Positions 1-8,928 of a DNA stretch of 64,000 nucleotides are shown piece by piece. The notes beneath the pieces were generated by a model. That model saw nothing but the letters and a program-made list of their open reading frames with translations. It had not been told where the DNA came from and did not search any database. Each line of letters begins with the position of its first letter. Within the stretch, counting starts at the first letter, position 1. A program made the position numbers and the translations under genes. This stretch comes from Chryseobacterium sp. LAM-KRS1. Lineage in GTDB: Bacteria > Bacteroidota > Bacteroidia > Flavobacteriales > Weeksellaceae. The stretch covers positions 310,001-374,000 of the forward strand of contig NZ_JAAOIZ010000001.1 in NCBI RefSeq assembly GCF_013184525.1. The letters run 5' to 3'.

Positions 1-504
1 CGCCCTGCAATTACTAAAGGCATTCTCCATAGAAATCCAGTTGATATTTCCCCATTGGGAAACTTCGGTAATTTTATCAATGCTGCCTACGTTGTGCCAG
101 AGAATAGCCATGTAAGCAGTAGGGACATTTAGGATTTCAGGATCACCAAACCGGATCTGCTTAAAAACTCCGTTTCCATTGCTTACTTTTACCCGATAAG
201 CAGCATCAGTGGTATTAGGATTTAATGATGTTCCAAAATCGATAAAGACCTGTTGTGTAGAAGTCACATTGTTCATGACTCCATTGTGCTGGGGAAAACC
301 TATCTCTTCCCAGGTTATCGTATAATTTTCTCCGATTCCCGGGAACCATATCTGGTTATTGCCTGCCGGATAAGGAACAATAACATCCATCTGTGGAATG
401 ATTGCTGGAGTATTAGGTTTCCAGATGGTGATAAATTCATTTTGGGCGTTCAGGATGTGAAAAAAATTAATAAATAAAATAAGGGGTAAAAATTTTTTAT
501 ACAT
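1..504 (-). CDS. Secreted BspA-like surface protein, N-terminal part only
   Basis: This reading frame is open from an ATG at 504 to the window edge, giving 168 residues with the C-terminus missing. It begins with a signal peptide (MYKKFLPLILFINFFHILNAQ). A beta-rich region follows, and residues ~145-168 contain SQWGNINWISMENAFSNC. That pattern (Trp, then 'M..AF..C') is typical of the BspA/DUF285 leucine-rich repeats found in Bacteroidetes surface proteins. Such proteins are usually exported, often through the T9SS, and may bind host or polymer ligands. The sorting domain would lie outside the window. Export is well supported; the BspA assignment rests on one repeat. Confidence 0.72.
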   Translation of the reverse strand, partial: MYKKFLPLILFINFFHILNAQNEFITIWKPNTPAIIPQMDVIVPYPAGNNQIWFPGIGENYTITWEEIGFPQHNGVMNNVTSTQQVFIDFGTSLNPNTTDAAYRVKVSNGNGVFKQIRFGDPEILNVPTAYMAILWHNVGSIDKITEVSQWGNINWISMENAFSNCRA

Positions 505-685
505 ATCAAAATTTTGTGAAATAAAGATAATGAAAATAATAAAATCACAAAATTTTTGAATAGTTTATTGCAGTATTTGATTTATTTTAATTTTTTATTA
601 CCTATAAAAGCTAAAATAATAAATAATTTGAATTTTTGAAGATTAAAGGCTTTTATTCCGGAAGCCTGTTTTCCAGGTGTTTTTT

Positions 686-778
686 GGACTGTTCCTAGCC
701 CCGATAGAAGCGGTTACCCCGGAGCAGGGAATGGTAAGGTTGGGGGCGAGGAGTATGAGCGGATAGCGGGAAATAGCT
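686..778 (+). ncRNA. Flavo-1-like structured RNA or repeat element
   Basis: A GC-rich island in AT-rich sequence contains TAGCCCCGATAGAAGCGG near 695 and GAGCGGATAGCGGGAAATAG near 757. These two conserved-looking blocks flank a variable middle (about 714-755). The same 'AGCCCCGAT-GAAGCGG ... GCGGATAGCGGG' pattern recurs in intergenic regions of many flavobacterial genomes. From memory it matches the Flavo-1 RNA motif, whose function is unknown. CCCG and CGGG segments of the two blocks can pair. Strand is given for the orientation in which the motif reads. Exact family membership was not tested. Confidence 0.5.
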
Positions 779-781
779 CTA

Positions 782-809
782 TAAAAAAAACTCTCCTAAT
801 GTGGAGAGC
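782..809 (-). terminator. Rho-independent terminator of sphingomyelinase gene
   Basis: On the minus strand a CTCTCC/GGAGAG stem with a six-base loop is followed directly by a run of eight T residues. It lies about 25 bases past the stop codon of the lipoprotein gene. Confidence 0.75.
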
Positions 810-833
810 TTTATGTTTTTTCAGGGATGAAAT

Positions 834-2420
834 TTAATACCAATTCTGTTGGGAAGTATTGTTCATCCGTACTTCAAATTGTTCAGCAGCACCGATTGTA
901 TTTCCATTTAAATAGATCCAATCGGTACCGTTCTTTTGATATACCTGAAGGAAATATGTTTTTCCTGTGGAGGTTTTATCCTTGAAGGCAACGGTATCTC
1001 CATTTTCTATGCTTGTAGAAGTGTTTCCGTTTTTCTTTTTCACAAGGACCAGTTCGAGGTTTTTAAGGGATTTGCCAAATTTCGGGAAATAGTAATAAGC
1101 TCCTCCGTTCAGATACTCCCAATACCAGAAATTATTAATACGCTCGCTGGTCTCTACCCTTACCGGACCTTCTTTGAGATCGAAATAATTATCCCCAGCC
1201 CCAAGGTTAACAAGATTGAACCATGTATTCTGATTAGGAGCAGAAGCGGATACGGTAAGCCAATCATCTGGTTTTGAAAGGTTGCTGGTAATATACTTTC
1301 CGGTAGCTACGGATCTTAAAGATACCTTATCATATATTCTGAATTTCATACTCTTTTTGGGAGATGTTTCATCCGTACTGATGGCTCCTTCTACAGGATA
1401 ATGATCCGAATAATCTGTCCAGTAATAAGTGTCCTGGGTGAGATTGGTATACGTCATAAGGGTATTGCTTACGGGATCAAAAGCGATATTGTGCCAGGAT
1501 AGAGGAGTAAGGTGTTCGTTGGAAACGAAGATATAATCAAGATATTCCGGCTGATTCTTAGGATAAGGATAGTGGTAAGATGCCATGGTGTTCGTTTGGG
1601 TATCCCATGTCTGTGAAAGACCTTTGTAGACAGGTGCAGATACATTTAACGTTTGCAGCATGACAGGGTATTCCTGGCTGTTCTTAATAATATTAAAATC
1701 TCCGCCATACACAAGCATTTCATCAGCAGGAATTTGAAGTGCGTCCACATAAGATTTGATCATTTCCAGCTGGCTTTTTCTGATGCTGACTTCATTTCCC
1801 TGGCAGCCGGGTTGGGTAGATTGAAGATGGGTAGAAATACAATGAATCCGTTTTCCGTTTTTAAGAATACGGGCGTACACAAAACCCTTTAAAGAAAGGG
1901 CATCGAAATCACATCCTTTGGGAAATATATATTGATTCATTATTTCAATCGGGTACTTACTGGCAATCATCACTCCACCGTTTTCCAGTCCGCCCGAGAC
2001 TACTTCTCTCCAGTCTCCGGAAGTGCTATTCCAGCCTTGTTTGGTTTGTCCAAGAATAGGTGTCTGGTAAGGAAATTTTGAAGAAAGTTTTTCTCGAAGT
2101 ATTGTTGAAGCTGTATTGTCAAAACATTCCTGCAGGAGTAATACATCATAATTTTTGATAAAGTCTGCCGTTCCGATTTTTTCTGCCCTTTGATTTTGCG
2201 ACCATTGTGTGGTAGAGGCTACAGCGATATCCCGCAATAAGAATGTGTTGTAAGTGAGTACTTTGAGATCATTATCTCCTAAACGTGAAAATCTATCCTT
2301 CTTATTTGCCTGATCGGCAAGAGAACCATTTTCTTCAAAAGAGGTTTGTTCGCTGCATGAAATAAATGAAAGAAAACATAATAATGCAAGAAGATAGAAT
2401 CTCCGGTCGAAATTTTTCAT
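834..2420 (-). CDS. Sphingomyelinase C-like lipoprotein (EEP fold)
   Basis: The protein has 528 residues and a lipoprotein signal with Cys22 (FISC). Residues ~52-345 form an endonuclease/exonuclease/phosphatase domain of the neutral sphingomyelinase type. Visible catalytic and metal-binding motifs are TYN (56-58), QECFDN with the metal ligand Glu98, STHLQS (His198), GGDFN (239-243), DYIF (295-298) and SDHYPV (His340). The family hydrolyses sphingomyelin or related phospholipids to ceramide and phosphocholine in a Mg2+-dependent way. Residues ~355-528 form a beta-rich C-terminal domain with repeated aromatic strands, perhaps a lipid- or sugar-binding trefoil. It is transcribed alone and ends at its own terminator. 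A role in lipid scavenging or host-cell lysis is inference; another phosphodiester substrate is possible. Confidence 0.85.
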   Translation of the reverse strand: MKNFDRRFYLLALLCFLSFISCSEQTSFEENGSLADQANKKDRFSRLGDNDLKVLTYNTFLLRDIAVASTTQWSQNQRAEKIGTADFIKNYDVLLLQECFDNTASTILREKLSSKFPYQTPILGQTKQGWNSTSGDWREVVSGGLENGGVMIASKYPIEIMNQYIFPKGCDFDALSLKGFVYARILKNGKRIHCISTHLQSTQPGCQGNEVSIRKSQLEMIKSYVDALQIPADEMLVYGGDFNIIKNSQEYPVMLQTLNVSAPVYKGLSQTWDTQTNTMASYHYPYPKNQPEYLDYIFVSNEHLTPLSWHNIAFDPVSNTLMTYTNLTQDTYYWTDYSDHYPVEGAISTDETSPKKSMKFRIYDKVSLRSVATGKYITSNLSKPDDWLTVSASAPNQNTWFNLVNLGAGDNYFDLKEGPVRVETSERINNFWYWEYLNGGAYYYFPKFGKSLKNLELVLVKKKNGNTSTSIENGDTVAFKDKTSTGKTYFLQVYQKNGTDWIYLNGNTIGAAEQFEVRMNNTSQQNWY

Positions 2421-2554
2421 ATGTATTTTTTATTTGATGGGCTAAAATACGCTATGAAGAAAAAGTAAATGTTATCTAAGTATTATATGTATATTAAGTT
2501 TGTCATAAAATAAAATGTGACAAGATATCTCTGCAATTACTTCGCGAGATATAA

Positions 2555-2586
2555 AATAAAAAGTCCCATTATTCAAATAATGGGAC
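2555..2586 (-). terminator. Terminator downstream of ahcY
   Basis: On the minus strand a ten-base-pair GTCCCATTAT stem with a four-base loop is followed by TTTTTATTTT. It lies 24 bases past the ahcY stop. Confidence 0.8.
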
Positions 2587-2609
2587 CGTATATTGCGTAT
2601 GATTATATC

Positions 2610-3926
2610 TTAATATCTGTAGTATTCCGGTTTGAACGGACCTTTTACATCTACACCGATATATTCAGCTTGTTCAGGAGAAAGAGTTTCCAGCTCAACG
2701 CTTAATTTTTTAAGGTGAAGGGCAGCTACTTTTTCATCTAAGTGTTTTGGTAGTGTATACACCTCGTTTTTGTATGCTGCAGCATTATTCCATAATTCGA
2801 TCTGAGCTAAAGTCTGATTAGAGAAAGAATTGGACATTACAAAACTAGGGTGTCCTGTAGCACATCCAAGGTTTACCAGTCTTCCTTCCGCAAGGATGAT
2901 AATTTCTTTTCCTCCTTCTAAGGTATAAATATCTACTTGTGGCTTAACTTCTGATTTTGTATGACCATAGTTTTTGTTTAACCATGCCATATCAATTTCA
3001 TTATCGAAGTGACCGATGTTACAAACGATCGCCTTATCTTTCATTTTAAGGAAGTGCTCTGCTCTCACGATATTGAAGTTACCGGTAGTCGTAATGATGA
3101 TATCTGCATTATCTACAACTGTATCTAATCTTTTTACTTCATAACCATCCATTGCAGCCTGTAAAGCACAGATAGGATCAATTTCAGTAACCGTTACGAT
3201 AGAACCTGCCCCTCTGAAAGAAGCTGCCGTACCTTTACCTACATCTCCGTAACCACAAACTACCACTCTTTTACCTGCCAACATTACGTCTGTAGCTCTT
3301 CTTACAGCATCTACTGCAGATTCTTTACAACCGTATTTATTGTCAAATTTAGACTTGGTAACAGAATCATTCACATTGATAGCCGGCATTACTAACGTAC
3401 CGTTCTTCATTCTTTCGTATAATCTGTGTACTCCGGTAGTGGTTTCTTCAGAAAGTCCTTTGATATCTTTTGTTAATTCAGGGTATTTATCAAAAACCAT
3501 GTTCGTTAAATCTCCACCGTCATCAAGGATCATGTTTAATGGCTTTCTTTCTTCACCGAAGAATAAAGTCTGCTCAATACACCAGTCGAATTCCTCTTCA
3601 TTTAATCCTTTCCAAGCATAAACAGGAATTCCTGCAGCAGCAATAGCGGCAGCAGCGTGATCTTGTGTAGAGAAAATATTACAAGAAGACCATGTAACTT
3701 CAGCACCTAAAGCTACTAAGGTTTCGATAAGCACAGCTGTCTGGATCGTCATATGTAGACATCCTGCAATTCTTGCTCCTTTTAGGGGTTGAGATGGTCC
3801 GTATTCTTCACGGATAGACATCAGGCCAGGCATTTCTGCCTCAGCAAGAGTAATTTCTTTTCTTCCCCATTCTGCAAGAGAAATGTCCTTAACTTTATAA
3901 GGAACGTATTGTGTTGTAGTACTCAT
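2610..3926 (-). CDS. ahcY: S-adenosylhomocysteinase
   Basis: This 438-residue cytoplasmic enzyme splits S-adenosylhomocysteine into adenosine and homocysteine, removing the product inhibitor of methyltransferases in the activated methyl cycle. The length is typical of the family. The Rossmann NAD-binding loop GYGDVGKG is at 225-232. Substrate-binding landmarks include [15 protein letters not shown] (56-70), LDDGGDLT (134-141), EETTTGV (160-166), [13 protein letters not shown] (184-196) and the C-terminal [10 protein letters not shown] with the NAD-contacting Lys/Tyr. It is a single-gene unit with its own terminator. A TAATTTTG element (3967-3974, minus) lies about 40 bases upstream of the start. 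It diverges from the hugZ-like gene. Confidence 0.98.
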   Translation of the reverse strand: MSTTTQYVPYKVKDISLAEWGRKEITLAEAEMPGLMSIREEYGPSQPLKGARIAGCLHMTIQTAVLIETLVALGAEVTWSSCNIFSTQDHAAAAIAAAGIPVYAWKGLNEEEFDWCIEQTLFFGEERKPLNMILDDGGDLTNMVFDKYPELTKDIKGLSEETTTGVHRLYERMKNGTLVMPAINVNDSVTKSKFDNKYGCKESAVDAVRRATDVMLAGKRVVVCGYGDVGKGTAASFRGAGSIVTVTEIDPICALQAAMDGYEVKRLDTVVDNADIIITTTGNFNIVRAEHFLKMKDKAIVCNIGHFDNEIDMAWLNKNYGHTKSEVKPQVDIYTLEGGKEIIILAEGRLVNLGCATGHPSFVMSNSFSNQTLAQIELWNNAAAYKNEVYTLPKHLDEKVAALHLKKLSVELETLSPEQAEYIGVDVKGPFKPEYYRY

Positions 3927-3966
3927 ATGTTAATGAATAAGTTTAAATTCAATTGATAATGAAATG

Positions 3967-3974
3967 CAAAATTA
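3967..3974 (-). promoter_or_regulatory. -7 promoter element of ahcY
   Basis: TAATTTTG on the minus strand fits the Bacteroidetes -7 consensus TAnnTTTG and lies 40 bases before the start codon. A clear -33 TTG was not found at the usual spacing. Confidence 0.5.
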
Positions 3975-4095
3975 CAATTAATAATTAAGATATAAAAACG
4001 ATGGATCAAGTTCAATTGATGAGATTATACATGAATTAATATTATTTTTATTTACTCTAAATAAGCTATTTTTACATCAATAAAATCGTTGTAAG

Positions 4096-4626
4096 ATGAA
4101 TGATAACCATGCTCAGGATAATGCTCAAAAAAAGACAAAGCCACTCACTCCCAAAGTAAAAGAGTTAATAAATAGATCTAAAAGTGTGATTTTAGCCACC
4201 GTAGATGCCGAAGGAAATTCCCATTCCAGCTATGCTCCTTTTGTACAGATAGAAAATACATTTTACATTTTGGTATCTTTTATGGCAAAACATACAAAAA
4301 ATCTTGCAGAGGGAAGGAGTACTTCTGTAATGCTTATAGAAGATGAGATGGCTACCAAGCAGATGTATGCCCGTGAACGGTTAACCTTTGAAGCCAAAAC
4401 ATCACCAATAGAAAGAGATTCTGAAAGCTGGAATAATGCGGTAAGTCAATTAAAAGAATCTCATGGAAAAGTAGTCGATCTTATTTCCGAAATGAAAGAT
4501 TTTATTCTTATTGCTTTACATCCGCTTAAAGGTTCCTATGTGAATGGTTTTGGAAGTGCTTACTTTGTTGATGATAACCTGGAAATCCTTGAGCATAGAA
4601 ATGATGTTAACCATCAATCAAAATAA
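4096..4626 (+). CDS. HugZ/HutZ-type pyridoxamine-oxidase-fold protein
   Basis: The protein has 176 residues and a flavin-reductase-like split-barrel fold. Visible hallmarks are KSVILATVDAEGNSHSSYAPF near the N-terminus, the SFMAKHTKNLAEG segment (FMN or heme-binding face) and MLIEDE. HugZ and HutZ relatives bind heme and help release or use its iron, whereas classical PdxH oxidises pyridoxamine phosphate. This protein lacks the PdxH C-terminal signature and resembles the HugZ branch. The C-terminal NGFGSAYFV is where HugZ proteins carry heme contacts. No heme-uptake genes adjoin it, so the physiological role stays open. Confidence 0.75.
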   Translation: MNDNHAQDNAQKKTKPLTPKVKELINRSKSVILATVDAEGNSHSSYAPFVQIENTFYILVSFMAKHTKNLAEGRSTSVMLIEDEMATKQMYARERLTFEAKTSPIERDSESWNNAVSQLKESHGKVVDLISEMKDFILIALHPLKGSYVNGFGSAYFVDDNLEILEHRNDVNHQSK

Positions 4627-4766
4627 ATTGGAAGGTAGGAGAGGAAGAGTGTTTTTTACGATTGCCTTTTTCATTAAAGGATTTCTTTTTAGTAAAACCC
4701 GACTTCATCTTCTACAATTATATGATCATTACATTTCTTTTTATTACTTTTATCCAATAAAAAACA

Positions 4767-5381
4767 ATGCCCCTTTACCGAGATTTTTCAGATGAAACCG
4801 CTACAATTCTTATTTGGAAATATGATGAGAGCGAAGAATTACATATTAATGATCTTTTAGAACCTGAAAATGCGGAAAAAGTAAAAGACTACCATCCCAA
4901 GAAATTACTGGAAGTCTTAATGGTTCGTAAACTTTTAAAAGGATTAAAGCCGGATTCTAAAATACTCTATAAAGAAAGAGAACCTTTTCTTTCCCCAAAA
5001 GATGCGGAAATTTCAATCACCCATTCATTTCCTTTTGCAGCTATTGCCATTTCAAAAAGAAAAATCGGAATAGATATTGAAAAATTCAATCCTAAGATCA
5101 TGAGGGTTATTGATAAGTTTACCTATGAAAATGAAAGAGGATTTATTCCTGAAGATCTCGCCCATACTTATTATACCATTATCTGGAGCGTAAAAGAAAG
5201 CATGTATAAGATCCATCATTCCAAATACTGGTCCTTGAAGAAAAACTATGAAGTGAAGCCTTTTCAGCTAAAAAATCTTCATAAAATAAGCTGCCGGGTG
5301 TATGACGATCAGTTTTCAGATGAGTTCAAAGCAAGGGTAGAATTTTTTGATGACTACTGCTTTACGATTGTGGAGGAGTAG
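4767..5381 (+). CDS. 4'-phosphopantetheinyl transferase superfamily protein
   Basis: This 204-residue cytoplasmic enzyme should transfer the phosphopantetheine arm of coenzyme A to a carrier-protein serine. Two signature motifs are visible. IGIDIEKF (100-107) provides the Mg2+-binding Asp103 and Glu105. WSVKESMYKIH (140-150) provides the catalytic Glu/Lys pair. An upstream substrate-contact segment EISITHS is at 81-87. The two-half pseudo-dimer layout fits the Sfp-like class more than the short AcpS class. The gene stands alone and overlaps the convergent FUSC gene by 20 bases. The carrier-protein target cannot be read from context. Confidence 0.88.
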   Translation: MPLYRDFSDETATILIWKYDESEELHINDLLEPENAEKVKDYHPKKLLEVLMVRKLLKGLKPDSKILYKEREPFLSPKDAEISITHSFPFAAIAISKRKIGIDIEKFNPKIMRVIDKFTYENERGFIPEDLAHTYYTIIWSVKESMYKIHHSKYWSLKKNYEVKPFQLKNLHKISCRVYDDQFSDEFKARVEFFDDYCFTIVEE

Positions 5382-7629
5382 CCGCCTCGGATTCGTTCTT
5401 GTATTTCTCGATCACTTTTCTTTGCTCTTTAGCAACATCATAAATAAGCTCAAGCACATCATGAATGTTTTTCAGTTCCGTAAGATGAGATATCTTATTG
5501 GGATCGTTAACTTCTGAAGCTTCATTTTCCTCGAGCTCTGTTTTCCTTTTCAGCATGAGGTCGTCAATAGAAGAATCCTCCGGTTCCAGACGGCTTTCCA
5601 TTTTAAGGGATTCATTGATTTTTTCACCATTAAGAAGGGCATAGGTCTGCTGTAACTCCGATTCTATTTTCCGACTCCAGCTGTCAGCATCTATTTCGGG
5701 ATATTTCTCGTCATTTTTAGCATATTGCGAAAGCGAAGCTGTATAAGCCGTAACAAGATGGGAAGTTGCTACAAACTGGTGAACAACTTCCAGCTTCTTC
5801 TGCTGATTTTTGGGTTCTGAGATCATCCTCTGGAAATTGTCGGAAAGATTGGCCAGGGAAATAATCGCATTTTTACGTTTTACCTTATAGTCCTCAAGGT
5901 CAAAATTATCTTCAAGGAATTTGGAAATAACACTCTGAAAATAGATGAGGTTACTTTCTGCAGATTTTTTCATCAGATCCAGATTCTGGGTATGCTCCCA
6001 GACAGGAAGGACAATATAGGAAACAAGGAACGCAATAATACCTGCAATCATCGTATCCACAATTCTGTCTTTGAAAATAACGTCAACCTTTCCGGGGCTT
6101 AAAAAATTAAAGCTCATAAAGACATAGATCGTCATGAATAATACAGCCCAGAAATATTTACCTTTTAGTAAACTGAAGCAAAGGATCATGCTGATCAGAA
6201 GTGTGGCAAATAATATAGCATTGATGTGAACAAAGTGGAGTATGATATAGGCTATTGTAGCTCCTACAATAGTGCCGTACAAACGAAGTCCGTTTCTTTG
6301 TTTTGTTATGGAATAAGCCGGTTTTAATATAGCGGTAATCGTAATTAATATCCAGTAGGTATGGCCGATTCCTAAAAACTGAAAAAGAGAAAACAGATAC
6401 CCGATCAGTAAAGCGGTCGTAATGCGAATGGCATGACGAAACTGAGAGGAAGATAGGGATATGTTGTTTCTAAGGACTTTGAAATTCAGCTTTTCTTCAT
6501 TAGGCATAAACTTTCTTAGGTCTAATCCTGTTGAAAGACTTTTTGCAAGTTTTACATCTTGTGAAAAAACTTTATAGATTTCGTTGATTTCCTTTGTAAT
6601 CTCGCTGATACGCATCAGAATCTGACGCAGGATCATAAAGTTTTCTAACGTTTCGGGTGTGATCTGCCTGTTCCTTAGTTCAAAATACAGGGTATTCAGT
6701 TTCTTAAGTTCCATTTCCAGATCAAAAATAGGTTTTGCACGGGTACCCAACTGTAGGGAAATTCCAATGTTTGTTATTTCTTCGGAAAGCAGGTTGAGGT
6801 AATCATGGATATTAACCAATATCATGCTGTCCTTGAAACTTTCCTGCAACTTCTGATAATCACTTTCAGAAGTCATCAGTTTCTCATGAAGGTCCATTGA
6901 GTTCAGGAACATCAGCATCAATAATCTGCTGGTCGTCGTAGATTCATTAACAATGGTTCTTGTCTTAAAAACGGTTTCCCGGGTTTCCTCCTGAAGGTTC
7001 TTGATTCCTATCTGCTTGGCAATAACCTGGGTGGTCAGTTTATCGAAATCAGGATTCTTTTGGTAATAATTTGCTTTTATTTTTAAAAATTCTGCCAGCT
7101 GGAGATAATTTTCGCCGATCATCTGGCTTGCCAGTTTATAAGGCTGAATAGTCGTAACAATAAGGAAGATCAATAAAAACCATATACAGCCTGACGCAAA
7201 GATCAGCAGACTTTTAAAAATATTGTCTCCGGTCAGATGTCCGTCGATAAAGATCGCTAATACCACCAGGGATAAAGAACCAACGGCGGCCAGCCTTTGC
7301 CCGTATACCCCGATAAGTGAAAAAAACATGGCAAATACGATGATCTCGAGGATCACCAGTACTTTGATATGCATCACCAGGCTGGCAATAAGTGCTACAA
7401 ACACAAAACAGACAATGGCAAAAGTAAGGGCATTCCTTCTTCTGATAAACGGTCCTGGCTGATCAGTAAGGGCTACGAAGCTGGTTCCCAGAGGGAAAAG
7501 AAAATATTCTTTTAAAATTCCAAAGTGGGCGAGAACCAAACAAGGTAATACAGTAGCTAATGTAATCCTGATTGCAGAATATACATACTGACTGGTTACA
7601 AATTTTTTTAGTTCCGCCGAATAGTTCAT
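5362..7629 (-). CDS. FUSC/YccS-family inner-membrane protein
   Basis: Starting at 7629 the protein has 755 residues. It shows the duplicated layout of the FUSC/aromatic-acid exporter-like family: hydrophobic segments at ~15-165, a soluble helical region ~170-390, a second hydrophobic block ~400-540, then a charged cytoplasmic tail. YccS-like proteins are poorly characterised; relatives export aromatic acids. An upstream in-frame ATG at 7656 would add nine residues. I prefer the internal one (MNYSAELKKF) because a TATTTTTG promoter element lies between the two, only four bases before it. The 3' end overlaps the convergent phosphopantetheinyl transferase gene. Confidence 0.85.
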   Translation of the reverse strand: MNYSAELKKFVTSQYVYSAIRITLATVLPCLVLAHFGILKEYFLFPLGTSFVALTDQPGPFIRRRNALTFAIVCFVFVALIASLVMHIKVLVILEIIVFAMFFSLIGVYGQRLAAVGSLSLVVLAIFIDGHLTGDNIFKSLLIFASGCIWFLLIFLIVTTIQPYKLASQMIGENYLQLAEFLKIKANYYQKNPDFDKLTTQVIAKQIGIKNLQEETRETVFKTRTIVNESTTTSRLLMLMFLNSMDLHEKLMTSESDYQKLQESFKDSMILVNIHDYLNLLSEEITNIGISLQLGTRAKPIFDLEMELKKLNTLYFELRNRQITPETLENFMILRQILMRISEITKEINEIYKVFSQDVKLAKSLSTGLDLRKFMPNEEKLNFKVLRNNISLSSSQFRHAIRITTALLIGYLFSLFQFLGIGHTYWILITITAILKPAYSITKQRNGLRLYGTIVGATIAYIILHFVHINAILFATLLISMILCFSLLKGKYFWAVLFMTIYVFMSFNFLSPGKVDVIFKDRIVDTMIAGIIAFLVSYIVLPVWEHTQNLDLMKKSAESNLIYFQSVISKFLEDNFDLEDYKVKRKNAIISLANLSDNFQRMISEPKNQQKKLEVVHQFVATSHLVTAYTASLSQYAKNDEKYPEIDADSWSRKIESELQQTYALLNGEKINESLKMESRLEPEDSSIDDLMLKRKTELEENEASEVNDPNKISHLTELKNIHDVLELIYDVAKEQRKVIEKYKNESEAATPPQS

Positions 7630-7633
7630 ATTA

Positions 7634-7641
7634 CAAAAATA
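7634..7641 (-). promoter_or_regulatory. -7 element abutting FUSC start codon
   Basis: TATTTTTG on the minus strand lies exactly four bases before the ATG at 7629. If active it would start transcription at or next to the start codon, giving a leaderless mRNA. It decides against the longer start. Confidence 0.4.
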
Positions 7642-7655
7642 ATTATTGACAAACA

Positions 7656-7682
7656 AAAAAGCCTCATAAATATGAGACTTTT
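7656..7682 (-). terminator. Terminator of porU-porV
   Basis: On the minus strand an AAGTCTCAT/ATGAGGCTT stem with an ATTT loop is followed by TTTTTT. It lies about 25 bases after the porV stop and directly before the FUSC promoter. Confidence 0.75.
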
Positions 7683-7705
7683 CTAAACTTAAATGTTATA
7701 TTTTT

Positions 7706-8869
7706 TTAATTATCAACATTAGAAGTTTCATCTCCGATATTCCAGGTCAAACCGAAACGAAGCGTGTTATCTAAAGCTGTATTAATTTTAGACATATTGA
7801 TCAGATAAGAAATATCAAGTCCGAAAGAACGGTACTTCAAACCAATACCTGCTGTTGCGAACTCTCTGGCTCCCTGTTCAGGACTTTCGCGGAAATAACC
7901 AGTTCTTACTGCAAAAGCATTATCGTATGAATATTCCAATGCACCACTATACATGATACTGTTCTTGTTTTTGAAAGACTTTCCGATTCCCGCAATAGGT
8001 CCCACATTTGGTACCGCATACATAGGCTGTCTGGTATTAGGATCCATTCCTACGAATTCTGATCCCGGAACTAAGATTTTAGAACCTTCTACGCTGATCC
8101 CGATTTTATTAAGGTCGTCCAGATACATATCATAACCAACCCCTAATCTTGCCATGGTAGGTAGATAAGATCTTGATTCTTCATTTCCTGTGTAATCCAG
8201 TTTCGGACCCAGGTTTTGAATAGCAAAACCGGCATTCACTTTACCATCATATCCTCCGATACTTGAAAATCTTGGAGAGGTATAGTATCCTGAAACGTCT
8301 ACCGCAAATGAATTGGCAGGTTTTAATGTAGTATCTGTGTTGAACCCTCCGGCTAAATCTGAACGGATGAATCTACCCGTTACAGCCATTGAGTATGAAT
8401 CTGAAAGCTTTAACCCATAAGCAACATCAATAGAGAATTCATTTGGTTTTGATGTTCCCATTGAAGCTACTTCGCTACCTACTAACTGAGTCAAGTCTAC
8501 CTGTCCCATATTGAAGTAATAAATACTTGCTGAGATCGTAGATCTTTCATCCTGACCTAAGAATTTATGGAATGCACCATATAATAGAAATACGTCATTG
8601 GTTAATTTTCCCATATAAGGGGTGTAGTTAAGGCCTACGGAAGAACTCGTTCTGCTAAAAGGATATTTCGCTGCATTCCAGAATTGTGAAAATGCATCCG
8701 GAGAGGTAACGACACCCTGATCACCCATACCTCCAGATCTTGCATCTGGTGCAATTCTTAGAAATGGAGCTCCGGTCAATACAGGTCTTACCTGCCCCAG
8801 ATCTTGCGAATAGCCTAAAAAACCAGCACTTAAACCAATTCCTAAAAGCAGTTTAGTAGTTAAATTCAT
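7706..8869 (-). CDS. porV: T9SS outer-membrane shuttle protein PorV
   Basis: This 387-residue beta-barrel of the FadL-like class has a signal peptide ending near YSQD. It begins its mature part with GQVRPVLTGAPFLRIAPDARSGGMGDQG, the diagnostic PorV/LptO start. PorV takes cargo from the SprA translocon and carries it to PorU for removal of the C-terminal sorting domain and attachment to the surface. Later aromatic-glycine strands (for example GLKYRSFGLDISY) fit a 14-strand barrel. It follows porU by 59 bases with no terminator between them, so the two are probably cotranscribed. Confidence 0.96.
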   Translation of the reverse strand: MNLTTKLLLGIGLSAGFLGYSQDLGQVRPVLTGAPFLRIAPDARSGGMGDQGVVTSPDAFSQFWNAAKYPFSRTSSSVGLNYTPYMGKLTNDVFLLYGAFHKFLGQDERSTISASIYYFNMGQVDLTQLVGSEVASMGTSKPNEFSIDVAYGLKLSDSYSMAVTGRFIRSDLAGGFNTDTTLKPANSFAVDVSGYYTSPRFSSIGGYDGKVNAGFAIQNLGPKLDYTGNEESRSYLPTMARLGVGYDMYLDDLNKIGISVEGSKILVPGSEFVGMDPNTRQPMYAVPNVGPIAGIGKSFKNKNSIMYSGALEYSYDNAFAVRTGYFRESPEQGAREFATAGIGLKYRSFGLDISYLINMSKINTALDNTLRFGLTWNIGDETSNVDN

Positions 8870-8928
8870 ATGTTGTCTTTTATATATTATCAGTTTTTTA
8901 TTAATATTATTATTATCCTTATTTTATT

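Larger units (their letters stand above)
505..833. other. Intergenic region with structured element
   Basis: This 329-base gap has no credible gene. It is very AT-rich at 505-650. It then holds a GC-richer structured element (about 686-778) and a terminator hairpin (782-809) for the lipoprotein gene to the right. Both are listed separately. Confidence 0.6.

Noticed and set aside
253..477. 74-codon plus-strand frame near the window start
   Set aside because: It is antisense to the signal-peptide protein on the minus strand, which is open over 168 codons and has a BspA-like repeat.
4544..4795. 83-codon plus-strand frame between the HugZ-like and PPTase genes
   Set aside because: It overlaps the end of one gene and the start of the next in another frame, and the middle is low-complexity. 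The PPTase start at 4767 has a better leader.
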